Assembly: GCA_945869735.1 (NCBI GenBank)
Contig: CAMBPQ010000010.1
Coordinates: 1 to 64,000, forward strand
Length of the DNA: 64,000 nt
Reading direction: 5' to 3'
From: Planctomicrobium piriforme
GTDB taxonomy: Bacteria; Planctomycetota; Planctomycetia; Pirellulales; UBA1268
Part shown: positions 36,208-44,834 of the stretch, piece after piece
How positions within the stretch are numbered: the stretch's first letter is position 1
Layout: each line of letters opens with the position of its first letter
Position numbers and translations under genes: made by a program
Notes under the pieces: generated by a model
Seen by the model: the letters and a program-made list of their open reading frames with translations, nothing else
What the model was told of the DNA's origin: nothing
Databases searched by the model: none

Positions 36208-37946
36208 CACAGCGCCGGCAGGCCGAGCGAGTCGAAGTCGTCCGGCTGGCGCCCAGGCTCAGCTGCCGCACCGTTGGCGTCGCCAGCCGTGGTCGACCGC
36301 AGGTCCGACGCCCAAACCACGTCGCCATTCATCACCAGGCCGGTGATCAGGATCACGTCGCCCGGCAATGCCGCCGGCTCGGCCCGCGAAATGATCGCGA
36401 GCTCGCGTGCTCCACCGTCGGCCTCAGCGATGGAGACCCGCGAACTCCAATAGGGGCCCACCTGGCGTGAGCCAGCGAACGTGGCTGGCATCACCACACC
36501 GTCGCTGCCCCGCTTTGCATACGCGAGCCAGTTCCGCGAGAGCCTGGCCATGTCGTCGATCAGTTCGGGCTCGGCGAGGATCGCCAGGTGCATCTCACCG
36601 ACCGTGTCAGGTGTCGCCGTTAGTGGCCTTCCGCTGTCGGCCGCGACGTGCTCGAGCATCGCGAGTTCCTGGGCCACGCGGGCCAGCTTTTTGTACCAGT
36701 CGACAAGCCGCGTCTTGCGAACGGGATCACCCGGATCGCCGCCCGCCTTCACGGCGTCGAGCGCGATGGTCGCATCGGCCACCGCCTGCTCGAGCCCCGA
36801 TAGATCGAGCGGCTCTGGCTCGGGCACGATGGGAGTCGGCAGCGCCTGCGGTTCCAAGGGGGCCACGACCGCTGGTTCCTTGAGAAGATCATCGAGCCCA
36901 TCCGGTACGACTGGCGTGATGGCCGCCAACTCCACGGCCGTCGGGGCTTCGCCCCCACCGGCGACATCATCCACCGGAGCCCCTTCCGAGGTTGGTTCCT
37001 CGGGTGCAGCCGGCTCCGTAGGCGTCGGTTCGACCACAGACGTGTCGGCGGATGGCAGATCATCGAGCGAAGGCGCGGTGGACAGGTTGGGGCCGCCGGC
37101 CACCTGCTTCAGGCCACCCCGCTGGAATTTCTGCGGCAGCAAAAACGCCACCGACTCCGGCACATGCTTCGTGACCTTGAAGGGGTCCTTGTGGAATCCC
37201 CAGATCAGGATCGCCAACGTGATCGGGATCGCCATCGCCCCGCCCATGACGATGCCGACCATCTGCCCGATGCCACTCTTCTTTTTTTGAGGCTTTGCCT
37301 TTGCACGGGCCTTCGACGATGGGATGGCCGACGCGGCGGCCGCACCCGCGGCGACACCGGCCGCGGCCGAACCAAAATCGAGCACCTCCGCGGCGTCGAC
37401 AGCGGACTCGAACTCGGGGGACTGCTCGTCGGCAAACCCGAACGAGATCGTCTCAACGGCCTCGACGGCTTCTGGCGATGCGTCGTCGGCGATGGCGTCG
37501 AACGGATCGAGACTGCTCGGTGAATGAACACCCGACTCGCCCGTCCCGATTTCGATGGATGAAAGACCGGCACCCACGGTGTCTTCGTTGAGGTCTTCGT
37601 CAATGCTGTCGGTCTCCGCGGGCTCCTCCGGCGAAAACACTGCCAGCGGCTGCTCGGCCATCGCCTCATCGGCGGTTTCGTCGAGCCACGACGTCACGAG
37701 ATCGTCATCCGCGGCGGCCGCTGGGGCTGAAAACTCGTCGAGGTCTCCCACCGCCTCAAAGGGGGACTGCGAGATGGCCTCTTCGATGGCCTCTTCGATG
37801 GCCTCAGTGAAGGGCGCTGCAACGGGTTCTTCGACTGCCTCTTCGAGTGAAAAGGAAAAACCTTCGTCGAGGCTGGGCGCTGGATCCGACTCCAGATCAG
37901 CCCAGGGGTCGAACCCTTCGTTATTGTCCTTGTCGTCGTCAGCCAT
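36207..37946 (-). CDS. Acidic single-pass membrane protein of unknown function
   Basis: 579 residues from ATG 37946 (GGGAGGG upstream). Residues 1 to about 205 are very acidic and low in complexity (MADDDKDNNEGFDPWADLES, AIEEAIEEAIS). A basic stretch (KARAKAKPQKKKSGIG) precedes one membrane helix (GIVMGGAMAIPITLAILIWG), then KDPFKVTKHVPESVAFLLPQ. A Pro/Glu/Ala linker follows, then an ordered C-terminal domain (VRKTRLVDWYKKLARVAQEL, PELIDDMARLSRNWLAYAKR, GSRQVGPYWSSRVSIAE). The basic-then-hydrophobic order puts the acidic part in the cytoplasm. I do not recognise the family beyond a probable planctomycete-restricted type. It shares an overlapping stop/start with the amidase. Confidence 0.65.
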   Translation of the reverse strand: MADDDKDNNEGFDPWADLESDPAPSLDEGFSFSLEEAVEEPVAAPFTEAIEEAIEEAISQSPFEAVGDLDEFSAPAAAADDDLVTSWLDETADEAMAEQPLAVFSPEEPAETDSIDEDLNEDTVGAGLSSIEIGTGESGVHSPSSLDPFDAIADDASPEAVEAVETISFGFADEQSPEFESAVDAAEVLDFGSAAAGVAAGAAAASAIPSSKARAKAKPQKKKSGIGQMVGIVMGGAMAIPITLAILIWGFHKDPFKVTKHVPESVAFLLPQKFQRGGLKQVAGGPNLSTAPSLDDLPSADTSVVEPTPTEPAAPEEPTSEGAPVDDVAGGGEAPTAVELAAITPVVPDGLDDLLKEPAVVAPLEPQALPTPIVPEPEPLDLSGLEQAVADATIALDAVKAGGDPGDPVRKTRLVDWYKKLARVAQELAMLEHVAADSGRPLTATPDTVGEMHLAILAEPELIDDMARLSRNWLAYAKRGSDGVVMPATFAGSRQVGPYWSSRVSIAEADGGARELAIISRAEPAALPGDVILITGLVMNGDVVWASDLRSTTAGDANGAAAEPGRQPDDFDSLGLPAL

Positions 37947-38065
37947 CGCGCACCCTCCCAACACAACATCACGGAACAAACTATCCGCCGAAAACGGAAG
38001 ACCCGATTGTACCAGCGAAAAGTGGCACGGTCGCCCCCGTCCGCACCACCGGGGGGCGGCGGGAA

Positions 38066-39613
38066 TCAAAGGCCGTAGGCCGCCCCATAGCGTTCCCAAA
38101 GGCTCTGCACGAGCCAGTCCGCCTGCACCGGGCTGCCCGTGGCCCGCTCCACCAGCGGATCGGATTCGAGCATGCGGCCAGCCGCATGCACCTCCTCCCG
38201 AAGCCACGCGAGCAAGGCCTGGAAGCGGCCCGCAGCAAAATCGTCATCGAGGCCGGAAAACCGCCGACGGGCCGCCGCCATCAGCTGCGCCGCGTAGATG
38301 TTGCCGAGCGTGTAGGTGGGAAAATACCCGACGAGCCCGGCGCTCCAGTGAATGTCCTGAAGAACCCCATGCGCGTCGTCGGGCGGCCGCATTCCAAAAT
38401 CCTTCTCGAAGCGATCGTTCCAGGCGGCCGGCAGGTCGGCCACCGCAAGGTCGCCCTGGACGACCGCCCGTTCGAGGTCGAACCGCATCATCACGTGAAG
38501 GTTGTAGGTCACCTCGTCGGCCTCGACGCGGATGAACGACGGGCGGACGACCATCAGCGCTTCATGCACGGTCGCCACGTCGGCATCCCCGAGGGCCGCC
38601 GGAAAGGCAGCGCGGGCGAGTGGGAGGCACCACTCCCAGAACGACGTCGACCTTCCGACCATGTTCTCCCAGAGCCGCGACTGCGACTCGTGGATGCCGA
38701 GCGATGCCGTCTCGCCAGGAGGCAGGCCGTACCAGTCGCGCCGCAGCCCCTGCTCGTAGAGGCCGTGACCCGCCTCGTGCAGCACGCCATAGAGAGCCGT
38801 CGGCAGCGAACGCTCATTCCAACGGGTCGTGATCCGGCAATCATCAGGACCGAGCGTCGTGCAGAACGGGTGCGCCGTGGTATCGAGCCTGCCACGGTCG
38901 AAGTCGAACCCGATCCGCACGGCCACGTCGCGCACAAACGGCCGCTGCGCATCGATGGGATAGGTTGCCGAGGTGAGTATGCGGTCGTCCGGCTGTGTCG
39001 ATGATTCGCGACACGCCTGGACGAGCGGCACGATCGCCGCCCGGAGTGGCTCGAACCGCCCGACCACGTCGCGCCACCGGGCCCCCGGTTCGTAATCGTC
39101 CATGAGTGAGTCGTAGCGGTCGAGGTCGGGCCGCTGGCAGTCGGCCTGCTCCCGCTTGAGCGCGAACATCCGGTCGAGCCAAGGCTCGAGCATCTTCCAC
39201 GATGATCCGGCCCGGGCGGCGACCCAGGCCTGTTGTGCCCCGACGCCCGTGCGGGCAAGTTCCTCCACGAGTCGGGGCGGAAGCCTGGCCTGCTTTTCGA
39301 AATCGCGTCTGAGCAGCCGAATCGTCGCCTGCTGCTCGGGCGAGCCGCCCGTGGCCAGCGGTCCCGCGGCCAACCCATGGAGCCGCTCCCCTTGGGCGGC
39401 ATCGGTGCGCAGCCGATGGACGATCGCTGCCAGTGCCGCGGCCTGGTCGGCCCGATGCCCTGCCGCTGCCCGCGGCAGCATCGTCTGCTCGTCCCAGCCC
39501 AGGACGGCCTCCACGCTCGCCAGCACCGCGACCCGGCGGGCGTGGCCGCAGGCTTCGGCAAACATGTCTTCAGCTGACGCGGAGCTTGTGAGACTCGTGA
39601 TTGGGGCTGCCAT
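38066..39613 (-). CDS. Carboxypeptidase Taq-type metallopeptidase (M32)
   Basis: 515 residues from ATG 39613, the usual length for M32. A zinc carboxypeptidase that trims C-terminal residues from peptides in the cytoplasm. The zinc motif HEAGH is in GVLHEAGHGLYEQGL, followed by the conserved GIHESQSRLWENMVGRS (third zinc ligand region, ESQSRLWEN). Other family blocks are VLGWDEQTMLP near the N-terminus and HVMMRFDLERA with GYFPTYTLGNIYAAQL near the C-terminus. It is monocistronic as far as can be seen; it is divergent from bshB1 and followed by the acidic membrane protein after about 120 bp. Confidence 0.93.
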   Translation of the reverse strand: MAAPITSLTSSASAEDMFAEACGHARRVAVLASVEAVLGWDEQTMLPRAAAGHRADQAAALAAIVHRLRTDAAQGERLHGLAAGPLATGGSPEQQATIRLLRRDFEKQARLPPRLVEELARTGVGAQQAWVAARAGSSWKMLEPWLDRMFALKREQADCQRPDLDRYDSLMDDYEPGARWRDVVGRFEPLRAAIVPLVQACRESSTQPDDRILTSATYPIDAQRPFVRDVAVRIGFDFDRGRLDTTAHPFCTTLGPDDCRITTRWNERSLPTALYGVLHEAGHGLYEQGLRRDWYGLPPGETASLGIHESQSRLWENMVGRSTSFWEWCLPLARAAFPAALGDADVATVHEALMVVRPSFIRVEADEVTYNLHVMMRFDLERAVVQGDLAVADLPAAWNDRFEKDFGMRPPDDAHGVLQDIHWSAGLVGYFPTYTLGNIYAAQLMAAARRRFSGLDDDFAAGRFQALLAWLREEVHAAGRMLESDPLVERATGSPVQADWLVQSLWERYGAAYGL

Positions 39614-39693
39614 GGCGGGAAGTATGCTCAAGGTGGTCCGCGGACGGCAAACGCCCGCGGCGGCGCTCGCATCCGTTCCGAAGGAATTCCACC

Positions 39694-40377
39694 GTGCTCG
39701 ACTCGCTCGTCATCGCTCCCCATCCGGATGATGCAGAACTTGGCATGGGGGGCACGATCGCACTGATGCTCTCCCAGGGGTTGTCGGTGGGCATCCTTGA
39801 TCTCACCGACGGCGAGCCGACGCCGTTCGGCTCGGTCGAGATCAGGGCCCGGGAGACGGCGGCCGCGACCGCCGCCCTCGGCGTCAGGTGGCGTGAAAAC
39901 CTGGGCCTGCCGAACCGTCGGCTGCGAGCCACGCTCGCGGCCCGCGGCGCGCTCGCGGGCGTGATCCGCAGGGTGCGGCCTCGCTGGCTTTTCGCCCCTC
40001 ACTGGGTTGACGCCCATCCCGACCATGTCGCCGCCACGCGACTCGTGGAGGCGGCGCGATTCTGGGCGAAGTTGACAAAGTGTGATCTGGCCGGCGAGCC
40101 CTGGCATCCTGAGCGGATTTACCACTATGGCTGCGTTCACCTGAAAACGGTGCGTCGGCCGGCCTTCGTGGTCGACATCTCGACCACTCGTGAGATCAAG
40201 CGGCGGAGCCTCGCCTGCTACTCCAGCCAGTTTCCCCAGCCCACGGGCAGACCCGGGGTGCTCGACCGCGTGACGGCGGCCGACGTCTGGTGGGGATCGA
40301 TGATCGGCACGGCCCACGGGGAGCCCTTCTGGTCGCGTGAGCCGATCGCGATCAGCAACTTCTCAGGCCTCTTCTGA
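39694..40377 (+). CDS. bshB1: BshB1-type N-acetylglucosaminylmalate deacetylase
   Basis: 227 residues from GTG 39694 (AAGGA 8-9 nt upstream). A PIG-L/LmbE-fold zinc deacetylase that in bacillithiol synthesis makes GlcN-malate. Zinc-site motifs: APHPDDAELGMGGTIALML (His, Asp, Asp) and DAHPDHVAATRLVEAA. Further BshB1 features are RENLGLPNRRL, TRGE-like DLTDGEPTPFGSVEIRARET and YHYGCVHLKTVRRPAFVVDI. Specificity for GlcNAc-malate rather than another GlcNAc conjugate is inferred from overall similarity. bshA and bshC are not in the window. Confidence 0.85.
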   Translation: MLDSLVIAPHPDDAELGMGGTIALMLSQGLSVGILDLTDGEPTPFGSVEIRARETAAATAALGVRWRENLGLPNRRLRATLAARGALAGVIRRVRPRWLFAPHWVDAHPDHVAATRLVEAARFWAKLTKCDLAGEPWHPERIYHYGCVHLKTVRRPAFVVDISTTREIKRRSLACYSSQFPQPTGRPGVLDRVTAADVWWGSMIGTAHGEPFWSREPIAISNFSGLF

Positions 40378-40603
40378 CCCAGAATCTTGGCCCGCCTGCG
40401 TCGGCCCTCTCGTCACCCTCGTCCGCACAGCCTTCCCAGAATCATGCGCACGAAGCCCATGCGGCCCCCGGCGCCGGAGCGGTTGGCCCGATCGCGAAAA
40501 CTTGGGGAGCGCGATCGGGAAGGGTGCGGACGACGAAACATCGCGGCCGATACTTCCGGGGTGGTCGTGCTGCGCGGCCACGGCGTTCGCCCGGGGGCTC
40601 CCA

Positions 40604-40837
40604 ATGTCTGCTCGCGACATCAACGTGATCGCCCTCGTCAAGGGTGGCGAACGCTACGTGTTTCTCTACGACGACGATAGCCGTGACCAGGCGCTCGAGG
40701 CACTAGCCCGGCACGCCGCCAATCCCGACCTGAGTTTCTCGTGGTATGACGCCGCGGTGCTCGGGCAGAAAGTCAGACAAAACACTCCCCGGCCCCGTCG
40801 GCTGCGGTTCGGACCGCGGGCCGATCGCCCGGCCTGA
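40604..40837 (+). CDS. Small conserved protein of unknown function
   Basis: 77 residues from ATG 40604; the longer frame upstream overlaps bshB1. The body (INVIALVKGGERYVFLYDDD, ALARHAANPDLSFSWYDAAV, LGQKVRQN) resembles a small planctomycete-type protein I have seen annotated as hypothetical. It ends in a basic tail (PRPRRLRFGPRADRPA). It lies 19 bp before the tyrosine recombinase on the same strand and may be cotranscribed with it. No function can be assigned. Confidence 0.65.
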   Translation: MSARDINVIALVKGGERYVFLYDDDSRDQALEALARHAANPDLSFSWYDAAVLGQKVRQNTPRPRRLRFGPRADRPA

Positions 40838-40856
40838 GGCGGTGGGCCGTCCGCCT

Positions 40857-41780
40857 ATGCCGCTGCACGGAGCGTCCCGGCCGGATTTTTCGACCGCCAT
40901 CGAGCGGTTTCTGCGCTACATCGGCTCCGAGCGGGGCGGTTCTCCGCTGACGGTCAAGAGCTACCGGGAAGATCTCCTCCAACTCGAGGAGTTTCTCGGA
41001 TCCGCGGGCTGTCGCTCACCGGATGAAGCCTCGAGCGTGATCCTGCGGCGGTTCGCGGCGGGCCTGCATGCCGCCGGCTACGCCCCCGCCACGGTGGCCC
41101 GCAAACTCGCAAGCATGCGGAGCTTCTATGCGTTTGGGCAGCGGGAAGGGTGGGTTCGATCCAATCCTGCCAAGCCGCTCCGCAGCCCGCGTCGGCCTCG
41201 GAAACTGCCGAAGTTTCTCACTGGCGACGAGATCGGGCAGTTGCTCGCGGCACCGAAGCCGGGCCAGGCTGGCGGACTCCGAGACCGTGCGATCCTGGAA
41301 CTTATGTACTCCTCCGGCTGCCGCGTGCGGGAACTCGTCAGCGTCGATGACGCCGATCTCGATCTCCGCAACGCGACCGTTCGGATCCGTGGCAAGGGGC
41401 GGCGGGAACGACTGGGAATTGTTGGCTCCCATGCCCAGACGGCCCTCCGTGCCTGGCTCGCGGCTCGCCCATCGACCACCGGCGCGACGCGACCCGCCGC
41501 CCGACCGCTGTTCACCAACAAGTTCGGCGGTCGGCTCTCGGTGCGGGGCGTGGGACGACTGCTCGAAAAGCACCTCGCCGTGGCCGGCCTCTCTCGGAAG
41601 GCGAGCCCACACACGCTGCGCCACAGCTTCGCGACCCATCTGCTCGATGCCGGTGCCGACATTCGCAGCGTTCAGGAACTCCTGGGCCACAAGAGCCTCG
41701 TCACCACGCAGATCTACACCCACGTAACGACGACCCGTCTCCTCGACGCCTTCGACAAGGCCCATCCACGGGCCCGCTAG
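40857..41780 (+). CDS. xerC: XerC/XerD-type tyrosine recombinase
   Basis: 307 residues from ATG 40857. The N-terminal SAM-like core-binding domain (AIERFLRYIGSERGGSPLTV, KSYREDLLQLEEFL) and the catalytic domain are complete: Arg in LMYSSGCRVRELVS, Lys in VRIRGKGRRERLG, His-x-x-Arg in HTLRHSFATHLLDAG, His in LGHKSLVTTQIY and the nucleophile Tyr in IYTHV. Length and motifs fit the housekeeping dimer-resolving XerC/XerD pair acting at dif rather than a phage integrase; I cannot tell C from D. Its TAG stop is the first three bases of repeat R1 copy 2. Confidence 0.9.
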   Translation: MPLHGASRPDFSTAIERFLRYIGSERGGSPLTVKSYREDLLQLEEFLGSAGCRSPDEASSVILRRFAAGLHAAGYAPATVARKLASMRSFYAFGQREGWVRSNPAKPLRSPRRPRKLPKFLTGDEIGQLLAAPKPGQAGGLRDRAILELMYSSGCRVRELVSVDDADLDLRNATVRIRGKGRRERLGIVGSHAQTALRAWLAARPSTTGATRPAARPLFTNKFGGRLSVRGVGRLLEKHLAVAGLSRKASPHTLRHSFATHLLDAGADIRSVQELLGHKSLVTTQIYTHVTTTRLLDAFDKAHPRAR

Positions 41781-41935
41781 AGCGCATCTGCCTTTGGTGT
41801 AGCGGCGAGATGGCAGCTTGGAGGAGGTAGGCAAGGGGGTCGGCGAACGCTCGAGGAGCCTTGGGCGTATCCTCGCCCCGGCGACGAGACTTTTGCCGCC
41901 CCCGAACCGGCGATCCGCCAAAGCCAGGTGCTCTC
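41778..41935 (+). repeat. R1 dispersed element, copy 2
   Basis: Starts TAGAGCGCATCTGCC TTTGGTG with TAG being the xerC stop, and ends AAGCCAGGTGCTCTC. The two ends are imperfect inverted repeats of about 27 bp. The inner sequence matches copy 1 almost base for base (GGAGGAGGTAGGCAAGGGGG, AACGCTCGAGGAGCCTTGGG, GACGAGACTTTTGCCGCCCC). Confidence 0.88.
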
Positions 41936-41958
41936 TCGGTCACGCAGCTACGCGGTGG

Positions 41959-42591
41959 TCAGACCAGTCCGCGGCGGACGGCCCAGACAGCGGCCTGCGT
42001 GCGATCGCTGACCGCGAGCTTTCGCAGGATATTCTGCACGTGCTCTTTCACCGTTTCCACGCTGATCGTCAGCGACTGGGCAATCTCCTTGTTGGAGAGT
42101 CCGAGCGCCATGTGGCGGAGCACCTGCGTCTCCCGCTGCGTGAGCGGGATGTCGGGATCAGCCGTTGCCACGCGATTGGCCATGGTGGTGGCTACTCGGC
42201 GGAGTTCGCCCGCCCGCAACGGGAGTTGGCCGGCAGCGGCACCAGTGATCGAGTTAATCAACTCGCTCCGTGTGCAGCCCTTGAGCATGTAGTCGTGGGC
42301 CCCTGCGGCCACGGCACGGGCCACGTAGGTTGGGTTGTCGAAGGTCGATAGCATCACGCAGCGAACGCCCGGCATGTCGGACCGGATCTTCTCAAGCGCG
42401 GCGAGGCCGTCCTTGCCCTGCATGCGAATGTCGAGGAGCACGACGTCGGGCTTCGTCTTTTTGGTGATCTTGACGGCCTCGTCGCCGCTCGACGCCTCAC
42501 CCACGATCTTCACTTCGGAGCCGGACAACAGGCTTACGAGCCCCCTCCGCACCACCTCGTGATCATCCGCAATCACCACCTTGATCGCCAT
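41959..42591 (-). CDS. NarL/FixJ-family response regulator
   Basis: 210 residues from ATG 42591 (GAAGG upstream); ATGs at 42624 and 42636 are alternatives. Receiver: KVVIADDHEVVRRGLVSLLS with the acidic pair, phosphoacceptor Asp in VVLLDIRMQGKDGL, Thr/Ser in VMLSTFDNPTYV, and the Lys in DYMLKGCTRSEL. LuxR-type DNA-binding domain: LTQRETQVLRHMALGLSNKE, IAQSLTISVETVKEHVQNIL, RKLAVSDRTQAAVWAV. No cognate histidine kinase is adjacent, so it is an orphan regulator here. Confidence 0.93.
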   Translation of the reverse strand: MAIKVVIADDHEVVRRGLVSLLSGSEVKIVGEASSGDEAVKITKKTKPDVVLLDIRMQGKDGLAALEKIRSDMPGVRCVMLSTFDNPTYVARAVAAGAHDYMLKGCTRSELINSITGAAAGQLPLRAGELRRVATTMANRVATADPDIPLTQRETQVLRHMALGLSNKEIAQSLTISVETVKEHVQNILRKLAVSDRTQAAVWAVRRGLV

Positions 42592-42959
42592 GTTGGCATA
42601 GCCTTCCGCGGCTCGTCGCCGCATTTCATTCTGCATCGTTCACTGCGTGCACCCCACCACGGTGGCGGAGTCACGTTTCTACCAACTCCTCGACCGAATA
42701 CTGCCTCACTCTGAGCCAGGCCACGGAGAGACGCCGACATTCAACTGCAGGACCTTAGCATTTTCAAAAATGTTGATTCAAGGGCCACTGCGTCTTTTCG
42801 GCGACTTCGCCGCCAGACGCGGCACCCCTGGCCGACAATGGGGGAGTGCTGCTGCCCAAGTAGGGAAGTTTATCGGGATCGAGTCTCTTCCACACCCTCC
42901 GAAAGAGTGACGCCGGAAAAAGGGGGGGATGCCGTCCGACACCCCGCCCGGCGGAAAGA
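42592..42959. promoter_or_regulatory. 368-bp gap upstream of the NarL-type gene
   Basis: No convincing gene. The one structured site is an AT-rich palindrome CATTTTCAAAAATG at 42759-42772, conspicuous in this GC-rich DNA. On the minus strand TTGAAT-N17-CTAAGG spans it and is a weak promoter candidate for the regulator gene. Confidence 0.35.
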
Positions 42960-43940
42960 TCAGACAAGCCGCGTGCGCATGCGTTCAAGCAACGGGGCGG
43001 CCCCTGCCGACAAGAGTTTTCCTGCCACGGCCGCGCCGAGCGATTCGGCGCTGGTGAAGAGGGACACTTCCTCAGGTTCGAGGTTGGCTCCCAGCAGGGC
43101 GACAGACTCCTCGGCGACAAGCCGCTCGACGGCTCCGGTATCGTCCAAGGCCAGCACACACCCTCCGAGCGTCAGGCGGGCGTCGGCGACCCGGGCCCAG
43201 CCGCCGATGGGAGCCAGGCAGCCGCCGGCCAGTTCGGCCAGCATGCGCCGCTCCGCGACCACGGCGGCGTGTGTCGCCACGTGGTCCAGTGGGATGACCG
43301 CGGCGCGGGTGCGCTCGTCGTCAATCCGCACCTGGATCGCGAGTGCCCCCTGGGATACCGCCGGCCAAAACGCAGGCGGCCTCAAAAGTTGCGTGATCCG
43401 GCCGGCGAGACCGAGCCGCTCGAGTCCGGCCGCGGCGAGGATCAGCGCGTCGTAGTCTCCGGCATCGAGCTTCCGCAGCCGGGTATCGACGTTGCCGCGA
43501 AGGGGTGCGACGACCAGATCGCCGCGGATGGCCTTCACCTGCGCCACTCTGCGAATGCTCGATGTGCCAACCACGGCTCCCGGAGGCAGTTCCTCGAGCG
43601 TCGCGGCCGTCCGACCCACGACGGCATCGAAGGCAGTCGCCCGTTCCGGCACGCACGCCAGCACGAGTCCGGACGTTTCGGCGGTTGGCATGTCCTTGAG
43701 GCTGTGGACGGCGAGGTCGATGCGGCCCTCGAGCAGGGCCTGTTCCAGTTCCCGCACGAACACCCCATCGCCGCCAATCCAGGCGATCGGGATGTCGCGG
43801 CGTGCATCCCCTCTGGTCGAGATAGTCTCGAGGCACACGTCGACGCCGACCGCCTTGAGCCGGTCCACCACCCAGCCCGTTTGGGTCGTCGCGAGCATAC
43901 TGGCCCGGGTGCCGATGCGGACGGGTGTGACAGCATGCAT
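42960..43940 (-). CDS. hemC: Porphobilinogen deaminase
   Basis: 326 residues from ATG 43940, or 334 from ATG 43964. Polymerises four porphobilinogens to hydroxymethylbilane. Motifs: RIGTRASMLATTQTGWVVDR at the start, the Asp loop VHSLKDMPT, SIRRVAQVKAIRGDL, RGNVDTRLRKLDAGDYDALI, LAAAGLERLG, QGALAIQVR, and the dipyrromethane-cofactor cysteine in ELAGGCLAPIGGWA. It lies 26 bp after the ComF-family gene on the same strand, probably one transcript. hemH is about 19 kb away, so the haem genes are scattered. Confidence 0.95.
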   Translation of the reverse strand: MHAVTPVRIGTRASMLATTQTGWVVDRLKAVGVDVCLETISTRGDARRDIPIAWIGGDGVFVRELEQALLEGRIDLAVHSLKDMPTAETSGLVLACVPERATAFDAVVGRTAATLEELPPGAVVGTSSIRRVAQVKAIRGDLVVAPLRGNVDTRLRKLDAGDYDALILAAAGLERLGLAGRITQLLRPPAFWPAVSQGALAIQVRIDDERTRAAVIPLDHVATHAAVVAERRMLAELAGGCLAPIGGWARVADARLTLGGCVLALDDTGAVERLVAEESVALLGANLEPEEVSLFTSAESLGAAVAGKLLSAGAAPLLERMRTRLV

Positions 43941-43966
43941 ATGTTTTGCCGCAGGACGCGGCACCC

Positions 43967-44710
43967 TTAGCTTTCGGGATCGATGGCGGCCGCACGATCG
44001 GCCCGGGCCACTACGGCAGCGTAGACGGCGGTGGCCCCGGCCTCCACCAGGACCTCACGACATCCGGCCAGCGTGGATCCCGTCGTGGTCACGTCGTCCA
44101 CCAGCAGCACCCGCGAGCCCTCCAGACGCCCGGCTGCGCGAAAAGCCCCCTGGAGATTCGCGTGTCGCTCCTCGAAGGGCAGTTCGTTCTGCATGCGTGT
44201 GCGTCTCGTTCGCCTGACCGACCGTCGGCAGGGCAGTCCAAGGCCCGCCGCCACGCCCCTCGCGATCTCGTGGGCGGCACTGGTCCCACGAGACGCCCTT
44301 CGGAGCCAGTGCATCGGCACCGGCACCACCGTGTCGATGTTCCAGCCATCGAAGCGTTCACGATGCTTGCGGACGAGGAGGGAGGCCAACCCGGCCGCGA
44401 CGCCCTCGCCCGCCGGTCGCTTCGCCCGCAGCACGACGTCACGAATGTCGTCGGCGTAGGGGGCGAGCACAGCCAACCCGTCCCAAGCGACGCGCCGCAG
44501 CCGGCAACGGAGGCAGATTCCGGTGCCCGGCAGCGGCTCGCCACATGCCGAGCATCGTGGCACATCCCTCGACAGTCTCGCGACACAGGCATCGCAGGCC
44601 ACCGCTCCACGGCGGGCCGGCGTGGCAACGTCGGCATGGCAGAAAACGCACCGTGGCGGGCACAGCAGGTCGAGAATCGTCCCGATTCCCGGCAGGTCTG
44701 TCCAAGCCAT
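43967..44710 (-). CDS. ComF-family phosphoribosyltransferase-like protein
   Basis: 247 residues. An N-terminal zinc-ribbon-like part has paired cysteines (CPPRCVFC, CDACVARL, CSACGEPLP, CLRCRL). A type I phosphoribosyltransferase domain follows: VVPVPMHWLRRASRG, and the PRPP loop VLLVDDVTTTGSTLAGCREV. ComF proteins act in DNA uptake or related single-strand DNA handling in some bacteria, but their biochemical role is generally unsettled. It is upstream of hemC and divergent from the LptF/G permease gene. Confidence 0.88.
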   Translation of the reverse strand: MAWTDLPGIGTILDLLCPPRCVFCHADVATPARRGAVACDACVARLSRDVPRCSACGEPLPGTGICLRCRLRRVAWDGLAVLAPYADDIRDVVLRAKRPAGEGVAAGLASLLVRKHRERFDGWNIDTVVPVPMHWLRRASRGTSAAHEIARGVAAGLGLPCRRSVRRTRRTRMQNELPFEERHANLQGAFRAAGRLEGSRVLLVDDVTTTGSTLAGCREVLVEAGATAVYAAVVARADRAAAIDPES

Positions 44711-44834
44711 CCGTGGGGTTTTCCCAGATTGACGGTCCAGCCCGCGCTCCGTACCCTCTGCCGCCCCGAGACAGCGGACAGCACCGGCGGGAATCTCCTT
44801 ATCGTCCGCCAGTCACCGGCCCAGTCAAGCGCCC

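Noticed and set aside
40387-40680. A 97-codon plus-strand frame downstream of bshB1
   Set aside because: Arg/Pro-rich random composition, overlaps the better-supported 77-residue gene in another frame.
22291-41935. Open frames crossing the R1 copies that share a GGGKSLVAG...RPRLLERSP-like peptide
   Set aside because: The shared peptide simply reflects the shared DNA repeat; the frames differ outside it, lack ribosome sites and begin at arbitrary codons.
42647-42910. An 87-codon plus-strand frame between hemC and the NarL-type gene
   Set aside because: No ribosome site, no family resemblance, and it crosses the AT-rich palindrome and probable promoter region.
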